The translations under genes and the position numbers were made by a program. DNA of 64,000 bases from Aquipseudomonas alcaligenes (GTDB lineage: Bacteria > Pseudomonadota > Gammaproteobacteria > Pseudomonadales > Pseudomonadaceae), in contig NZ_FTNW01000005.1 in NCBI RefSeq assembly GCF_900156545.1, forward strand, positions 124,001-188,000. The letters run 5' to 3'. Shown here in pieces: positions 20,906 through 29,996 of the stretch. The notes under the pieces are model-generated. The model was not told where the DNA came from, made no database searches, and saw only the letters and a list, made by a program, of their open reading frames with translations. Position 1 is the stretch's first letter. Each line of letters starts with the position of its first letter.

Positions 20906-21610
20906 CTAACGCATGGCGCTCCAGCCGGCCAGCAGCGCCGGCAGCTCGGCCAGGCGGCGGATCTGCGCGTCGGGGGCGGCCTCGCCCTGCCAGTCCTTGC
21001 CTTGCGGGTTGAACCAGATGGCGCGCAGGCCGGCGGCCTTGGCCCCGGCGATATCGTCGCCGGGGTGATCACCGATATGGACGGCCTGCGGAGCCTCCAC
21101 TCCGGCGCGTTGCAGGGCGCTGTGGAACGGCTTGGGATCAGGCTTGCCGATGCCCATCTGCTCGGCGCTGATGGCGAAGCGGAAGTAGTCGGCCAGGCCC
21201 AGGCGGGCCACCTCGGCGTTGCCGTTGGTGATCACGCCGAGGATGTAGCGCTCGGCCAGGTGTTCGAGGATGCGGTGCACGTCGGGGAAGAACTCGACCC
21301 GGTGGCGGGCCTCGAGGAACACCTGGAAGCCCTGTTCGGCCAGCACCTGCGCTTCGTCCTGTGGATAGCCGGCCTCCTCCAGCGCGTGAAACAGGATGCG
21401 CCGGCGCAGCTCGCTGAGGCGATGCCTGAGCATGGGCTCGGCGCCCAGCAGGCGCGCGCGAATCGCCCACAGGTGCTCGATGGGTACCGGCCCCAGGCGC
21501 GGCGCCTCGGCAGCCAGCCAGTCACGCAAGGCGGCCTCGGCGCCGTGCATCACCGGGGCCACGTCCCACAGGGTGTCGTCGAGGTCGAAGGTGATCAGGC
21601 GCAGGCTCAT
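20906..21610 (-). CDS. HAD superfamily hydrolase, YigB-like
   Basis: 234-aa cytosolic phosphatase of the HAD family. Motif I DLDDTL (nucleophile Asp in FDLDDTLWD), motif II VITNG, motif III lysine in [10 protein letters not shown], and motif [17 protein letters not shown] are all present, with an alpha-helical cap between I and II. YigB in E. coli hydrolyses FMN and other phosphates. It is the last gene of the lysA-dapF-xerC operon; its start overlaps the xerC stop by 4 nt (ATGA), which indicates translational coupling. The same linkage with xerC is known in enterobacteria. Confidence 0.92.
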   Translation of the reverse strand: MSLRLITFDLDDTLWDVAPVMHGAEAALRDWLAAEAPRLGPVPIEHLWAIRARLLGAEPMLRHRLSELRRRILFHALEEAGYPQDEAQVLAEQGFQVFLEARHRVEFFPDVHRILEHLAERYILGVITNGNAEVARLGLADYFRFAISAEQMGIGKPDPKPFHSALQRAGVEAPQAVHIGDHPGDDIAGAKAAGLRAIWFNPQGKDWQGEAAPDAQIRRLAELPALLAGWSAMR

Positions 21611-22503
21611 GGGGTCTCGCTCTTGCGTTTGGCGCGCGGGTGGGCGCCGTCGTAGACCTTGGCCAGGTGCTGGAAGTCCAGATGGGTGTAGATCTGCGTG
21701 GTGGCGATGTCGGCATGGCCGAGCAGCTCTTGCACGGCACGCAGGTCCTGGCTGGATTCCAGCATGTGGCTGGCGAAGGAGTGCCGCAGCATGTGCGGGT
21801 GCAGGTGCTGGCCCAGCTCGCGCACACCGGCTTCGCGCACCCGCAGCTGGATGGCGCGGGGGGTCAGGCGCTTGCCCTGGCGGCCGACGAACACCGCGCC
21901 ATCCTGCGGGTTGCTCAGCGCGCGCAGCGGCAGCCAGGCCTGCATGGCCTCGCGGGCCTTGCGCCCGACCGGCAGCTCGCGTGCCTTGTTGCCCTTGCCG
22001 CGTACCCGGACCAGGCCGGCGGGCAGGTCGAGACCGTCGAGATCCAGGCCGACCAGTTCCGACAGGCGCAGGCCGGAGGAATAGAAGAGTTCGAGCATGG
22101 CCTGGTCGCGGCGGGCGATGAAATCGTCCTCCACGCCGCCGTCCAGCAGCTGCGCCGTGCGGTCGGCATCCAGGGCGCGTGGCAGGCGGCGCTCGCCCTT
22201 GGGCGCGGACAGGCCGTTGGCCGGGTCATGCCGGCACTGGCCCTCGCGATTGAGGTACTGGTAGAAGCCGCGCACGGCCGAGAGCAGGCGCGCCAGCGAA
22301 CGGCTGGACTGCCCCTGGGCGTGCAGGCGCGCGACCATGGCGCGCAGGGTGCGGGTATCCAGGGCGTCCCAGCTGGCGACGGCCTGCTTCTCGCACAGGG
22401 CGAGGATCTTGTGCAGGTCGCGGCGATAGCCGTCCAGGGTGTGGCTGGACACCTGGCGTTCGCTGCGCAGGTGTTCGAGGAAGGCGTCGAGGCTGCTCTG
22501 CAT
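21607..22503 (-). CDS. xerC: Site-specific tyrosine recombinase XerC
   Basis: 298 aa. With XerD it resolves chromosome dimers at dif. The N-terminal SAM-like core-binding domain ([19 protein letters not shown]) is followed by the catalytic domain with [12 protein letters not shown] (Arg I), [12 protein letters not shown] (Lys), [14 protein letters not shown] (His-x-x-Arg) and [17 protein letters not shown] (His/Tyr nucleophile). Full length and intact. It lies between the DUF484 gene and the HAD gene. Confidence 0.96.
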   Translation of the reverse strand: MQSSLDAFLEHLRSERQVSSHTLDGYRRDLHKILALCEKQAVASWDALDTRTLRAMVARLHAQGQSSRSLARLLSAVRGFYQYLNREGQCRHDPANGLSAPKGERRLPRALDADRTAQLLDGGVEDDFIARRDQAMLELFYSSGLRLSELVGLDLDGLDLPAGLVRVRGKGNKARELPVGRKAREAMQAWLPLRALSNPQDGAVFVGRQGKRLTPRAIQLRVREAGVRELGQHLHPHMLRHSFASHMLESSQDLRAVQELLGHADIATTQIYTHLDFQHLAKVYDGAHPRAKRKSETP

Positions 22504-22546
22504 GGCGACTCCGGCAGACGACGATGGGCCGCGCGCGGCCCGGGGT

Positions 22547-23242
22547 TCAGCGCACCGAGCGCAGCGGCGCGGCGAAGCGTGGCAGCACGCGGGCCAGGAC
22601 TTCGGCGACGTAGCCGAGGAACAGGGTGCCGAGGCTGCTCTTGTAGTGCTGCGGGTCCGGGCTGCCGATGGCCAGCACGCCATGCAGGCCCTGGTGGGTC
22701 AGGCTGACCACGGCGGCCGAGCCGACCTGGGTGCATTCGTCCGCGCCGAAGATGAACTCCAGCTCGGCCGGGCGCAGCACGCCGCAGGTGGTCTTGCCGC
22801 CGCCGAGCAGGCCGCCGATGGCCTGGTGGGCCTCGGCCGAGCTGACCGAACGACCGACGCCGAGCGGCGTTTCGCTGAACAGGATGAGGCTGACGAAGGG
22901 CACCTGGAACTCGTGACGCAGGCTGTCTTCCACCGCGCCGATGACTTCCTCCAGGCTGCCGGCGTCGAGCAGGTCGAGCACCAGGCGGCGGGTCTTGTCG
23001 AACAGGCGGTCGTTGTCGCGGGCTACGTCCATCAGCTGCGACAGGCGATGGCGCATCTCGATGTTGCGCTCGCGCAGCAGCTTGACCTGGCGCTCCACTA
23101 GCGACACGGCCTCGCCGGGCTGATGCGGAATGCGCAGCTCGGGGATCAGCTCCTCATGGTCGACGAAGAATTCCGGGTGCTGCCGCAGGTAGGCGGCGAC
23201 GCTCTCGGAGTCGAGTTTCACGAGCTGATCCTGGTCACTCAT
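22547..23242 (-). CDS. DUF484 (GAF-like) family protein
   Basis: 231 aa. An N-terminal coiled-coil segment ([21 protein letters not shown], about 55-90) precedes a GAF-like domain (about 95-225). This family is always found with dapF and xerC in gammaproteobacteria; its biochemical function is unknown. The start [10 protein letters not shown] overlaps the dapF stop by 4 nt, so it is co-translated. Confidence 0.9.
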   Translation of the reverse strand: MSDQDQLVKLDSESVAAYLRQHPEFFVDHEELIPELRIPHQPGEAVSLVERQVKLLRERNIEMRHRLSQLMDVARDNDRLFDKTRRLVLDLLDAGSLEEVIGAVEDSLRHEFQVPFVSLILFSETPLGVGRSVSSAEAHQAIGGLLGGGKTTCGVLRPAELEFIFGADECTQVGSAAVVSLTHQGLHGVLAIGSPDPQHYKSSLGTLFLGYVAEVLARVLPRFAAPLRSVR

Positions 23243-24069
23243 AGACGAACCTGTCCTTCGTACACGCGAACGGCGGGTCCGGTCATCATAACCGGCTGGC
23301 CGGGCCCTGCCCACTCGATGGACAACTTGCCGCCCGGCAGCTCCAGCTGCAGCGGCGAGTCCATCCAGCCCTGGCGGATGGCGGCCACGGCGGCGGCGCA
23401 GGCGCCGGTGCCGCAGGCCTGGGTTTCGCCGGCGCCGCGTTCCCACACGCGCAGGCGCGCCTGCTTGCGGTCGATGATCTGCAGGAAGCCGACGTTGACC
23501 CGCTTGGGAAAGCGCGGGTGGTGTTCCAGCTTCGGCCCGAGGCTGTGCACCGGCGCCGTGTCGACGCTGTCGACCCGCAGCACGGCGTGCGGGTTGCCCA
23601 TGGACACGGCGGCCAGCTCATGCTGCTCGCCGTCCACTTCTACTGTATAGCTGAGCGCCTCGGCGTCGGCCTGGAAGGGGATCTGCTCGGGGATCAGGCG
23701 CGGCGCGCCCATGTCCACGGTGACCTGGCCGTCCGGACGCAGGTTGAGTTCGATGATGCCGCCCTTGGTCTCGACGCGGATCTGCTTCTTCACGGTCAGG
23801 CGCTTGTCCACCACGAAGCGGGCGAAGCAGCGCGCGCCGTTGCCGCACTGCTCTACTTCCGAGCCGTCGGAGTTGAAGATGCGGTAGCGGAAGTCCACGT
23901 CCGGGTTGGTTGGCGCCTCCACCAGCAACAGCTGGTCGAAGCCGACGCCGGTGTGGCGGTCGCCCCAGGCCTTGGCGTGCTTGGGCTGGATATGCGCGTG
24001 CTGGCTGATCAGGTCGAGGACCATGAAGTCGTTGCCGAGGCCGTGCATCTTGGTGAAGCGCAATAGCAT
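23239..24069 (-). CDS. dapF: Diaminopimelate epimerase
   Basis: 276 aa, the expected length. It converts LL-DAP to meso-DAP for peptidoglycan and lysine. The two catalytic cysteines are in [10 protein letters not shown] (Cys75) and [10 protein letters not shown] (about Cys218). [11 protein letters not shown] marks the N-terminus. The preceding lysA stop is 10 nt upstream, and the next step of the pathway (LysA) is its neighbour. Confidence 0.98.
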   Translation of the reverse strand: MLLRFTKMHGLGNDFMVLDLISQHAHIQPKHAKAWGDRHTGVGFDQLLLVEAPTNPDVDFRYRIFNSDGSEVEQCGNGARCFARFVVDKRLTVKKQIRVETKGGIIELNLRPDGQVTVDMGAPRLIPEQIPFQADAEALSYTVEVDGEQHELAAVSMGNPHAVLRVDSVDTAPVHSLGPKLEHHPRFPKRVNVGFLQIIDRKQARLRVWERGAGETQACGTGACAAAVAAIRQGWMDSPLQLELPGGKLSIEWAGPGQPVMMTGPAVRVYEGQVRL

Positions 24070-24079
24070 GATCGCGCCC

Positions 24080-25327
24080 TCACTGCGGCAGCAGGCTTTC
24101 GCCGGCGTAGAGTTCGGCGAGGGTCTCGCGGCGGCGCACCTCGAAGGCCTGCTCACCGTCCACCAGCACCTCGGCGGCGCGACCGCGGGTGTTGTAGTTG
24201 GAACTCATGACGAAGCCGTAGGCGCCGGCCGAGCGCACGGCCAGCAGGTCGCCTTCGGCCAGCACCAGCTCGCGGCCCTTGGCCAGGAAGTCGCCGGTCT
24301 CGCAGATCGGCCCGACCAGGTCGTACTGGCGCGCCTCGCCGTCACGCGGCTGCACCGGGGTGACGTCCATCCAGGCCTGGTACAGGGCCGGGCGAATCAG
24401 GTCGTTCATCGCCGCGTCGACGATGGCGAAGTCCTTGTGCGCGGTGTGCTTGAGATACTCCACGCGGGTCAGCAGCACGCCGGCGTTGGCCACGATGGAG
24501 CGGCCCGGCTCGAATACCAGGGCCAGCTCGCGGCCCTTGAGGCGCTCGCGCACGGCGGCGATGTAGTCGCCGGCCAGCGGCGGCTGCTCGTCGCGGTACT
24601 GCACGCCGAGGCCGCCGCCGAGGTCCAGGTGCTGGATCTGGATGCCTTGCGCGGCCAGTTGGTCGACCAGCGCCAGCAGGCGCTCCAGGGCGTCGAGGAA
24701 GGGCGGCAGGCTGGTCAGCTGCGAGCCGATGTGGCAGTCCACGCCGACGATGCGCAGGTTCGCCAGTTCGGCGGCACGGGCGTACACAGCGGGGGCCTGC
24801 TCGATGTCGATGCCGAACTTGTTCTCTTTCAGGCCGGTGGAGATGTAGGGATGGGTGCCGGCGTCCACGTCCGGGTTGACCCGCAGCGAGATGCTGGCGG
24901 TCTTGCCCAGTTCGGCGGCCACCAGCTGCAGGCGCTCCAGTTCATCCACCGATTCGACGTTGAAGCAGTGCACGCCAACTTCCAGGGCGCGGCGCATGTC
25001 GTCGCGGGTCTTGCCGACGCCGGAGAAGACGATCTTGCCCGGCTCGCCGCCGGCGGCCAGGACGCGCTCCAGCTCGCCCCGGGAGACGATGTCGAAGCCT
25101 GCGCCAAGGCGCGCGAGGACGTTCAGCACGCCCAGGTTGGAGTTGGCCTTGACCGCGAAGCACACCAGGTGCGGCATGCCGGCCAGTGCGTCGGCATAGG
25201 CGCGGTACTGCGCCTCGATGTGGGCGCGGGAATAGACGTAGGTGGGCGTGCCGAAGCGTTCGGCAATGGCGGACAGGGCCACGCCCTCCGCGAACAGTTG
25301 CCCGTCGCGGCTGGTAAAGGCTTGCAT
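24080..25327 (-). CDS. lysA: Diaminopimelate decarboxylase
   Basis: 415 aa, PLP fold-type III decarboxylase performing the last step of lysine biosynthesis. The PLP lysine is Lys60 in [10 protein letters not shown]. Other motifs are [10 protein letters not shown], the glycine-rich [21 protein letters not shown], and the cysteine-containing [14 protein letters not shown] near the C-terminus, which contributes the active site across the dimer. It starts 9 bp after the lptM stop. Confidence 0.98.
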   Translation of the reverse strand: MQAFTSRDGQLFAEGVALSAIAERFGTPTYVYSRAHIEAQYRAYADALAGMPHLVCFAVKANSNLGVLNVLARLGAGFDIVSRGELERVLAAGGEPGKIVFSGVGKTRDDMRRALEVGVHCFNVESVDELERLQLVAAELGKTASISLRVNPDVDAGTHPYISTGLKENKFGIDIEQAPAVYARAAELANLRIVGVDCHIGSQLTSLPPFLDALERLLALVDQLAAQGIQIQHLDLGGGLGVQYRDEQPPLAGDYIAAVRERLKGRELALVFEPGRSIVANAGVLLTRVEYLKHTAHKDFAIVDAAMNDLIRPALYQAWMDVTPVQPRDGEARQYDLVGPICETGDFLAKGRELVLAEGDLLAVRSAGAYGFVMSSNYNTRGRAAEVLVDGEQAFEVRRRETLAELYAGESLLPQ

Positions 25328-25336
25328 GTAACCCCC

Positions 25337-25474
25337 TTAGAGGAAGACGTCTTTGTCGCGTTCTTTGACGGTCTTGTCGTCGTCGGGCAGGTACAGCGGG
25401 CCTTTCTGGCCACAGCCAGCGAGGGCGGCGGTGAATACGGCGAGCGCGATGAAGGGCAGCAGCAGGCGCTTCAT
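25337..25474 (-). CDS. lptM: Small lipoprotein LptM/LppL (YifL family)
   Basis: 45 aa. A signal peptide with lipobox LAGC is followed by [12 protein letters not shown], the invariant LptM motif. In E. coli LptM assists assembly of the LptD/LptE LPS translocon in the outer membrane; P. aeruginosa LppL is the equivalent. It is the first gene of the lysA operon. Confidence 0.93.
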   Translation of the reverse strand: MKRLLLPFIALAVFTAALAGCGQKGPLYLPDDDKTVKERDKDVFL

Positions 25475-25638
25475 GGTGGTGTCCTTTGCAAAATCGTGAA
25501 TGGCCCGGAGTATACCCACCCCCCGGCCCCTTGCCTATGCACGCCTGGCGGGGGCTGCGCCCCTTGTTGTGGCGCGTTCGGCTTGCCCGCGCCGGCGGGT
25601 TTGCGGCTAGCATGGCGGCTAAAAATCACGGAGTCGCG

Positions 25639-26691
25639 ATGGAAGTCCCCGTTCCCGCCGCCAGCTCGGTCTCGGTCGCCTACCTGCAGGGCCTGCTCGA
25701 TTACCTGGAACGCCAGGGTTTCGCCAGCGCCGGGCTGCTGGCCAAGGTGCAGCTGAGCCCGTCGTTCCTGGCCCAGCGCGACCAGCGCATCGCTGTCAGC
25801 ACCTACCTGGAGTTGCTCGGCGAGGGCGTGCGCCTGACCGGCGACGACAACCTCGGCCTGCACCTAGGCGAGGCCATGCGCCCCGGCTATTACGGGGTGC
25901 TCGGCTACCTGATCATGAGCTGCGCGACCCTGGCTGATGCCCTGCACCGCCAGGCCCGCTACGCCGCGCTGGTGGGCAACCTGGGCCGCGTCGACCTCGA
26001 CGAGGAGCCACCGCGCGCGGGGCTGGAGCCGCAGGTGGCGCACAGCTGGGAGCCGCTGGTGCACCAGCAGCAACGCCAGCACAGCGAGGAGACGCTGGCC
26101 GGCTGGCTGACTTTCGGGCGCTGGATCACCGGTCTGCAGATCTCGCCCACCGAAGTGCGCTTCCAGCACCCGGCTCCTGCCGATACCGCCGAGCACCGGC
26201 GCATCTTCGGTTGCCCGGTGCTGTTCGGTCAGGCCGACAACGCCCTGGTATTCCCCAAGCGCCTGTTGAACACCCCGCTGGGCCAGGCCGACGCCCAGTT
26301 GCGCCAATTGCTCGACGCTCACGCCGACCGCCTGCTCGGCCAGCTCAACCAGGGCCACAGCGTGCTCGACCGCGCGCGTCGCGAACTGGCACGCCAGCTG
26401 CCGGAGCAGGGCGCTGACCTCGAGCTGCTGGCGCACAGCCTGCAGCTCAGTGCGCGCACGTTGCAGCGCCGCCTGCGCGAGGCCGGGCTGTCGTTCAGCG
26501 AACTGCTCGACGAGACCCGCCAGCAACTGGTGCTGCACTACCTGCGCGACCCGGCGCTGGAGCTGGCGGAGATCGCCTTCCTGGTCGGCTTCAGCGAGGC
26601 CGGCTCGCTGGCGCGCGCGTTCCGCCGCTGGACCGGACAGAGCCCCGGCGCCTACCGACAGAGCCTGCTAGATTCCGCCTCCCAATCCTGA
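25639..26691 (+). CDS. AraC family transcriptional regulator
   Basis: 350 aa. An N-terminal arabinose-binding-like domain (PF12625 type, with HLGEAMRPGYYGVLGYLIMSCATL) precedes a C-terminal double HTH (LQLSARTLQRRLREAGLSFSELLDETR and EIAFLVGFSEAGSLARAFRRWTGQSP). It resembles the OruR/ArgR branch of Pseudomonas AraC regulators, but the effector is unknown. ATG 25639 follows GGAG; ATG 25612 is the alternative. It is divergent from the lysA operon. Confidence 0.9.
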   Translation: MEVPVPAASSVSVAYLQGLLDYLERQGFASAGLLAKVQLSPSFLAQRDQRIAVSTYLELLGEGVRLTGDDNLGLHLGEAMRPGYYGVLGYLIMSCATLADALHRQARYAALVGNLGRVDLDEEPPRAGLEPQVAHSWEPLVHQQQRQHSEETLAGWLTFGRWITGLQISPTEVRFQHPAPADTAEHRRIFGCPVLFGQADNALVFPKRLLNTPLGQADAQLRQLLDAHADRLLGQLNQGHSVLDRARRELARQLPEQGADLELLAHSLQLSARTLQRRLREAGLSFSELLDETRQQLVLHYLRDPALELAEIAFLVGFSEAGSLARAFRRWTGQSPGAYRQSLLDSASQS

Positions 26692-26842
26692 GCCTTCCCG
26701 GGATTTGCTGCGCGTCGGCCAGTCGGCGTTGAAAACGTTCTCGGAATGCTCATTTACTGTCTGTAAACTGCGCTTCCTTGCCCATTTTCGCCTTGTCTGG
26801 CTCTAGCTCGCTAAATCCCAGAAAGGCTCAGAGGACGTTGTA

Positions 26843-27175
26843 ATGAGTTTGAGCGAAGCCCGTTTCCATGACCTGGTCGATGCCGCCCAGCAGGCCGTGG
26901 AAGACATTTTCGATGACAGCGACCTGGACCTCGATCTGGAAAACTCCGCCGGCGTGCTCACCGTGCGCTTCGAGAATGGCAGCCAGGTGATCCTCAGCCG
27001 CCAGGAGCCGCTGCGCCAGCTGTGGGTGGCGGCGCGCTCCGGCGGCTTCCACTTCGACTACGACGAGGCGCAGGGCCTGTGGATCTGCGACACCAGCGAA
27101 GAGCCGCTGGGCGAGCTGCTGACCCGGGTGACCCGCGAGCAGGCCGGTGAAGAGCTTGAGTTCGACGAACTCTGA
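26843..27175 (+). CDS. cyaY: Iron-sulfur assembly protein CyaY (frataxin homologue)
   Basis: 110 aa. Acidic first helix typical of frataxin (EDIFDDSDLDLDLEN) binds iron; GSQVILSRQEPLRQLWVAARSGGFHF forms the conserved beta sheet. It modulates the IscS-IscU cluster machinery. Its end overlaps the downstream DUF1289 gene. Confidence 0.95.
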   Translation: MSLSEARFHDLVDAAQQAVEDIFDDSDLDLDLENSAGVLTVRFENGSQVILSRQEPLRQLWVAARSGGFHFDYDEAQGLWICDTSEEPLGELLTRVTREQAGEELEFDEL

Positions 27176-27350
27176 GGTCGTCGACTCGCCCTGCCGCCGG
27201 CAGTGCTGCCTGGATGACCACGATGTGTGTCTGGGCTGTGGTCGTAGCCTGAGCGAGATCCTCGAATGGGGGCGGGCCGGCAGCGAGCGACGTCGGGCGA
27301 TCTGTCAGGCCGCACAACAGCGTCTGCGGCCGACGCCCTTTTCCCGATGA
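27147..27350 (+). CDS. DUF1289 cysteine-rich small protein
   Basis: 67 aa, with the DUF1289 pattern SPCRRQCCLDDHDVCLGCGRS followed by LSEILEW. The spaced cysteines suggest metal or Fe-S binding; the function is unknown. It overlaps the last 29 nt of cyaY in another frame (GTG start; a TTG nine bases downstream is possible), so the two are probably translationally linked. Confidence 0.85.
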   Translation: MKSLSSTNSEVVDSPCRRQCCLDDHDVCLGCGRSLSEILEWGRAGSERRRAICQAAQQRLRPTPFSR

Positions 27351-27410
27351 CCACCCGGTCTTGCTTATTGCCGGGCTTGTGGTAGCTTCACCAAAAGCTG
27401 ACCCAATGAT

Positions 27411-27438
27411 CAAAACCCCGCCTTCGGGCGGGGTTTTG
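27411..27438 (+). terminator. Rho-independent terminator upstream of rnk
   Basis: CAAAACCCCGCC, TTCG loop, GGCGGGGTTTTG; it ends the cyaY-DUF1289 unit 60 bp after its stop. Confidence 0.85.
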
Positions 27439-27470
27439 CTTTATCTGGCCCAAGGAGAGAACCCGCCGCC

Positions 27471-27878
27471 ATGAGCAACACCCCCGCCATTACCATCACG
27501 CGTCTCGACCTACAGCGCCTGGAGCGCCTGCTCGACAGCCTGGAGGACTTCGGCCCGACCGCCGAGGCGCTGGAAAGGGAGCTGGCGCGTGCCCAGGTGG
27601 TGGGCCACGACGAAGTGCCGGCCGGGGTGGTTACCATGAACTCGCGGGTGCATTGCCGCGAAGAAGGCAGCGGCAAGGACTGGCACCTGACCCTGGTGTT
27701 TCCCGAGGCGGCTGGCAGCGAAGGCAAGGTATCGATTCTCGCCCCGGTCGGCTCGGCCCTGCTCGGCCTCTCCGTCGGCCAGCAGATCGACTGGCCGGGT
27801 CCGGCCGGCAAGCCGCTCAAGCTCACCCTGCTGGCCGTGGAATACCAGCCGGAAGCGGCTGGCGAGTACCAGCGCTAG
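27471..27878 (+). CDS. rnk: Regulator of nucleoside diphosphate kinase (Rnk)
   Basis: 135 aa. An N-terminal coiled-coil half (DLQRLERLLDSLEDF) is joined to a GreA/GreB-like C-terminal domain (KVSILAPVGSALLGLSVGQQIDWP). It binds RNA polymerase in the secondary channel region and affects Ndk levels and nucleotide pools. In P. aeruginosa it suppresses algQ mutations, and algQ is in this window at 49 kb. Confidence 0.95.
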   Translation: MSNTPAITITRLDLQRLERLLDSLEDFGPTAEALERELARAQVVGHDEVPAGVVTMNSRVHCREEGSGKDWHLTLVFPEAAGSEGKVSILAPVGSALLGLSVGQQIDWPGPAGKPLKLTLLAVEYQPEAAGEYQR

Positions 27879-28105
27879 GCCAGCAGGAAGCGCCGCGACA
27901 GACGAAACGCTTCGCGGCACAGTGGAGTGTCACTGCGCTGCCGGCGCTGCTCGTCCAGCTCCAGATAGCGCGCAATGTTCTGATTGCATTCGATGGTGCT
28001 GGCGATGCCGCCCCCGGCGACCTGCCCCTTGCCGGCCAGCGCCGGGCCGTTGATCAGCGCTAGCAGCAGGAACAGCAGCAGTGCGCGTGGCGGGGAGAGC
28101 TGCAT
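27875..28105 (-). CDS. Small secreted hypothetical protein
   Basis: 76 aa. A signal peptide (MQLSPPRALLLFLLLALINGPALA) is followed by a short mature part of about 50 residues with two cysteines (IECNQN and PLCREAF) that could pair in the periplasm. ATG at 28105 follows GGGGAGAG on the minus strand. A conserved hypothetical in this position (next to rnk) exists in P. aeruginosa as I recall. Its end overlaps the rnk stop by 4 nt, convergently. Confidence 0.7.
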   Translation of the reverse strand: MQLSPPRALLLFLLLALINGPALAGKGQVAGGGIASTIECNQNIARYLELDEQRRQRSDTPLCREAFRLSRRFLLA

Positions 28106-28107
28106 GG

Positions 28108-28296
28108 CTAGCCTCCCACTCGGATGGCGCCGAGCAGGGCCTGCAGTACTGGCTGCAGTGCGGGGCCGACGGGCTTCGGCCCGGATACCTCGGTAGCGGC
28201 CAGGCTCAGGGCCAGCAGCACGCTGGCGATGACGGACAGCAGGCCGCAACCGGCGAGGGTGCCATGGTCCGCGTGTGGGTGAATGAGCCTGGGCAT
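28108..28296 (-). CDS. Possible small membrane protein
   Basis: 62 aa with one hydrophobic span (GLLSVIASVLLALSLAA) and a short Pro/Gly-containing tail. It lies 2 bp upstream of the secreted small protein and could be co-transcribed. There is no convincing ribosome site at ATG 28296 or at an in-frame ATG at 28347. Function unknown; it could be non-coding. Confidence 0.4.
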   Translation of the reverse strand: MPRLIHPHADHGTLAGCGLLSVIASVLLALSLAATEVSGPKPVGPALQPVLQALLGAIRVGG

Positions 28297-28481
28297 GCTG
28301 CGCGTTCCCGGGAGGTTGCTGGAGGTGGCAGCTTCCCTCAGGCGCATTCGATTGAATAATGGTCCTTGCTCGTATCAGGTATCAGTGAAATCGATATTTT
28401 ATGCCGTGCCAGGATTTCCGCTGCCACGTGCCTGTCACTCGGCTAGAGTCTGATAGTCCCGTCGCCGGCAAGGAGGCCGCC

Positions 28482-29285
28482 ATGTCCAGTCTGCCCCTGT
28501 ACTTCCCGCAGAACTTCTCCCTCGACCGCGCACTGCGCTGTGCCCAGCTGGTCGAGCAGGCCTATGCCCAGTATCAGCAATGGCTGGCGCAGGGCCGGCC
28601 ACGGCGCCCGCAGGACTTCCACTGGAGCGCGCCGCAGCTTGACGGCTGGCGCTTCTCCGCGCCGATCTGGAGCATCCTCAGCGACCTGCGCTTCATCAAC
28701 GAGTCCGAGCCCTTCGGTTTCGCCGCCGCCAACGATCAGGGCGAAACCTACCTGGTGCTGCGCGGTACCGAGTCGGCTCAGGACTGGCTCGACGATCTGG
28801 ACCTGCAACAGGCCAGGTGGCCTTGGCAGGACGGCGCTGCGGGGAGCGTGCACGCCGGCTTTCTCAAGCTCTACACCTCGCTGCGCGACCTCGCCCTGGC
28901 CGCCCTGGACAGCCTGCAGCCAAGCGGGCCGCTGTGGGTCTGCGGACACAGCCTGGGCAGTGCGCTGTCCAGCCTGGCTGTGCTCGACCTGCATGAGCGC
29001 TGGCCGGACCAGGCGTTGCAGCACTACAACTTCGCCAGCCCGCGCCTGGCGGCTACAGACTTTGCCGCGGCCTACAACGGCCTGGGGGTGCCGACCTTCC
29101 GCGTGGTCAATGACAGCGATCTGGTGCCGCAGATTCCGGCCTCAGTCAGTGGCGAGTTGCTGTACCAGCACCTCGGTCAGGCTGTGACCTTCACCGCCAG
29201 CTACGCCGGCGTGGCCGCCAACCACAGCATGACCGACTGCTACCTCTACGCCTTGCAGCACCCGCAGGCGCCGATGCGTGGCTGA
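28482..29285 (+). CDS. Class 3 lipase family protein
   Basis: 267 aa alpha/beta hydrolase. The GXSXG nucleophile elbow reads CGHSLGSALSSLA; oxyanion and Asp/His regions are VLRGTESAQDW, VNDSDLVPQIP and the late NHSMTDCYLYAL. It lacks a signal peptide, so it may be intracellular or exported another way. AAGGAGG precedes ATG 28482. It is convergent with the glycine-rich gene with no gap between the stop codons. Substrate not predictable. Confidence 0.88.
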   Translation: MSSLPLYFPQNFSLDRALRCAQLVEQAYAQYQQWLAQGRPRRPQDFHWSAPQLDGWRFSAPIWSILSDLRFINESEPFGFAAANDQGETYLVLRGTESAQDWLDDLDLQQARWPWQDGAAGSVHAGFLKLYTSLRDLALAALDSLQPSGPLWVCGHSLGSALSSLAVLDLHERWPDQALQHYNFASPRLAATDFAAAYNGLGVPTFRVVNDSDLVPQIPASVSGELLYQHLGQAVTFTASYAGVAANHSMTDCYLYALQHPQAPMRG

Positions 29286-29978
29286 CTAGTCGCCGCCCCC
29301 GCCGCCACAACCGCCGCCGCAACCACCTCCGCCATCACCGCCGCCGCTGTCGCCGCCGCCACCGGCGGAACCGGAGTCGCCGCCGCAGCCCCCGGCGGAG
29401 CTGCAGCCGAAGTGGCTGACGCAGAAGCCGCTGTCACTGCCGATGGCGCCGGGCTTGGCATCGCACTGGCGGCTGTAGCGGAAGCCGTCGTCGATGGCCA
29501 GGTCGGCGTCCAGGGTAAACAGCCAGGGCAGGCGCTCGGTGCGCTGCGGCGACAGGCCGAGGCGCTGGCAGGCCAGCTGCCAGGCGCGCTGGATGCCGTC
29601 GCTGGGGGCCTGCGGATTGGGCATGGCGTCGTTCGGCGTGTGGTGCAGGAAGTGGCCGAGGGCAGATTTGCAGAATGCCTGATACTGACGGGTGTAGAGA
29701 ATGAACTCGTGCCAGGCCACATCGACCGCGCGCGACGGCATGGCAACCATCGCGCCCCTGGCCAGGCGGCACAGCTGGAAGTACTCGCGCAGCCCCAGCA
29801 GCACCCACTGGATCTGTTCGCCCGTCAGGTGCGGGTAACGTTCCAGCAGCCTCTCGCGCAGCCGTTCGGGGAACCAGTAGCCATTGATGAAACGGGCGCG
29901 CTTGCGCTGCAGTGCCGCCCGCCGCTGGTAGACAACGCCGCCCAGCAGCGCCGTGCTCAGTAGGGTGGTGAAGATCAT
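29286..29978 (-). CDS. Glycine-rich domain protein (GRDP/DUF1399-like) with Cys-Gly tail
   Basis: 230 aa. An N-terminal hydrophobic segment (FTTLLSTALLGGVVY) could anchor it. The central DVAWHEFILYTRQYQAFC matches the tryptophan-histidine signature of the glycine-rich domain protein family. The last about 65 residues are almost only Gly, Cys, Ser and Asp (CGGDSGSAGGGGDSGGG and a run ending GGGGGD). No enzymatic motif is seen. It lies 18 bp downstream of cyaA, so it may be co-transcribed with it. Confidence 0.75.
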   Translation of the reverse strand: MIFTTLLSTALLGGVVYQRRAALQRKRARFINGYWFPERLRERLLERYPHLTGEQIQWVLLGLREYFQLCRLARGAMVAMPSRAVDVAWHEFILYTRQYQAFCKSALGHFLHHTPNDAMPNPQAPSDGIQRAWQLACQRLGLSPQRTERLPWLFTLDADLAIDDGFRYSRQCDAKPGAIGSDSGFCVSHFGCSSAGGCGGDSGSAGGGGDSGGGDGGGGCGGGCGGGGGD

Positions 29979-29996
29979 CGGGCAGTCCTTTGCCGT

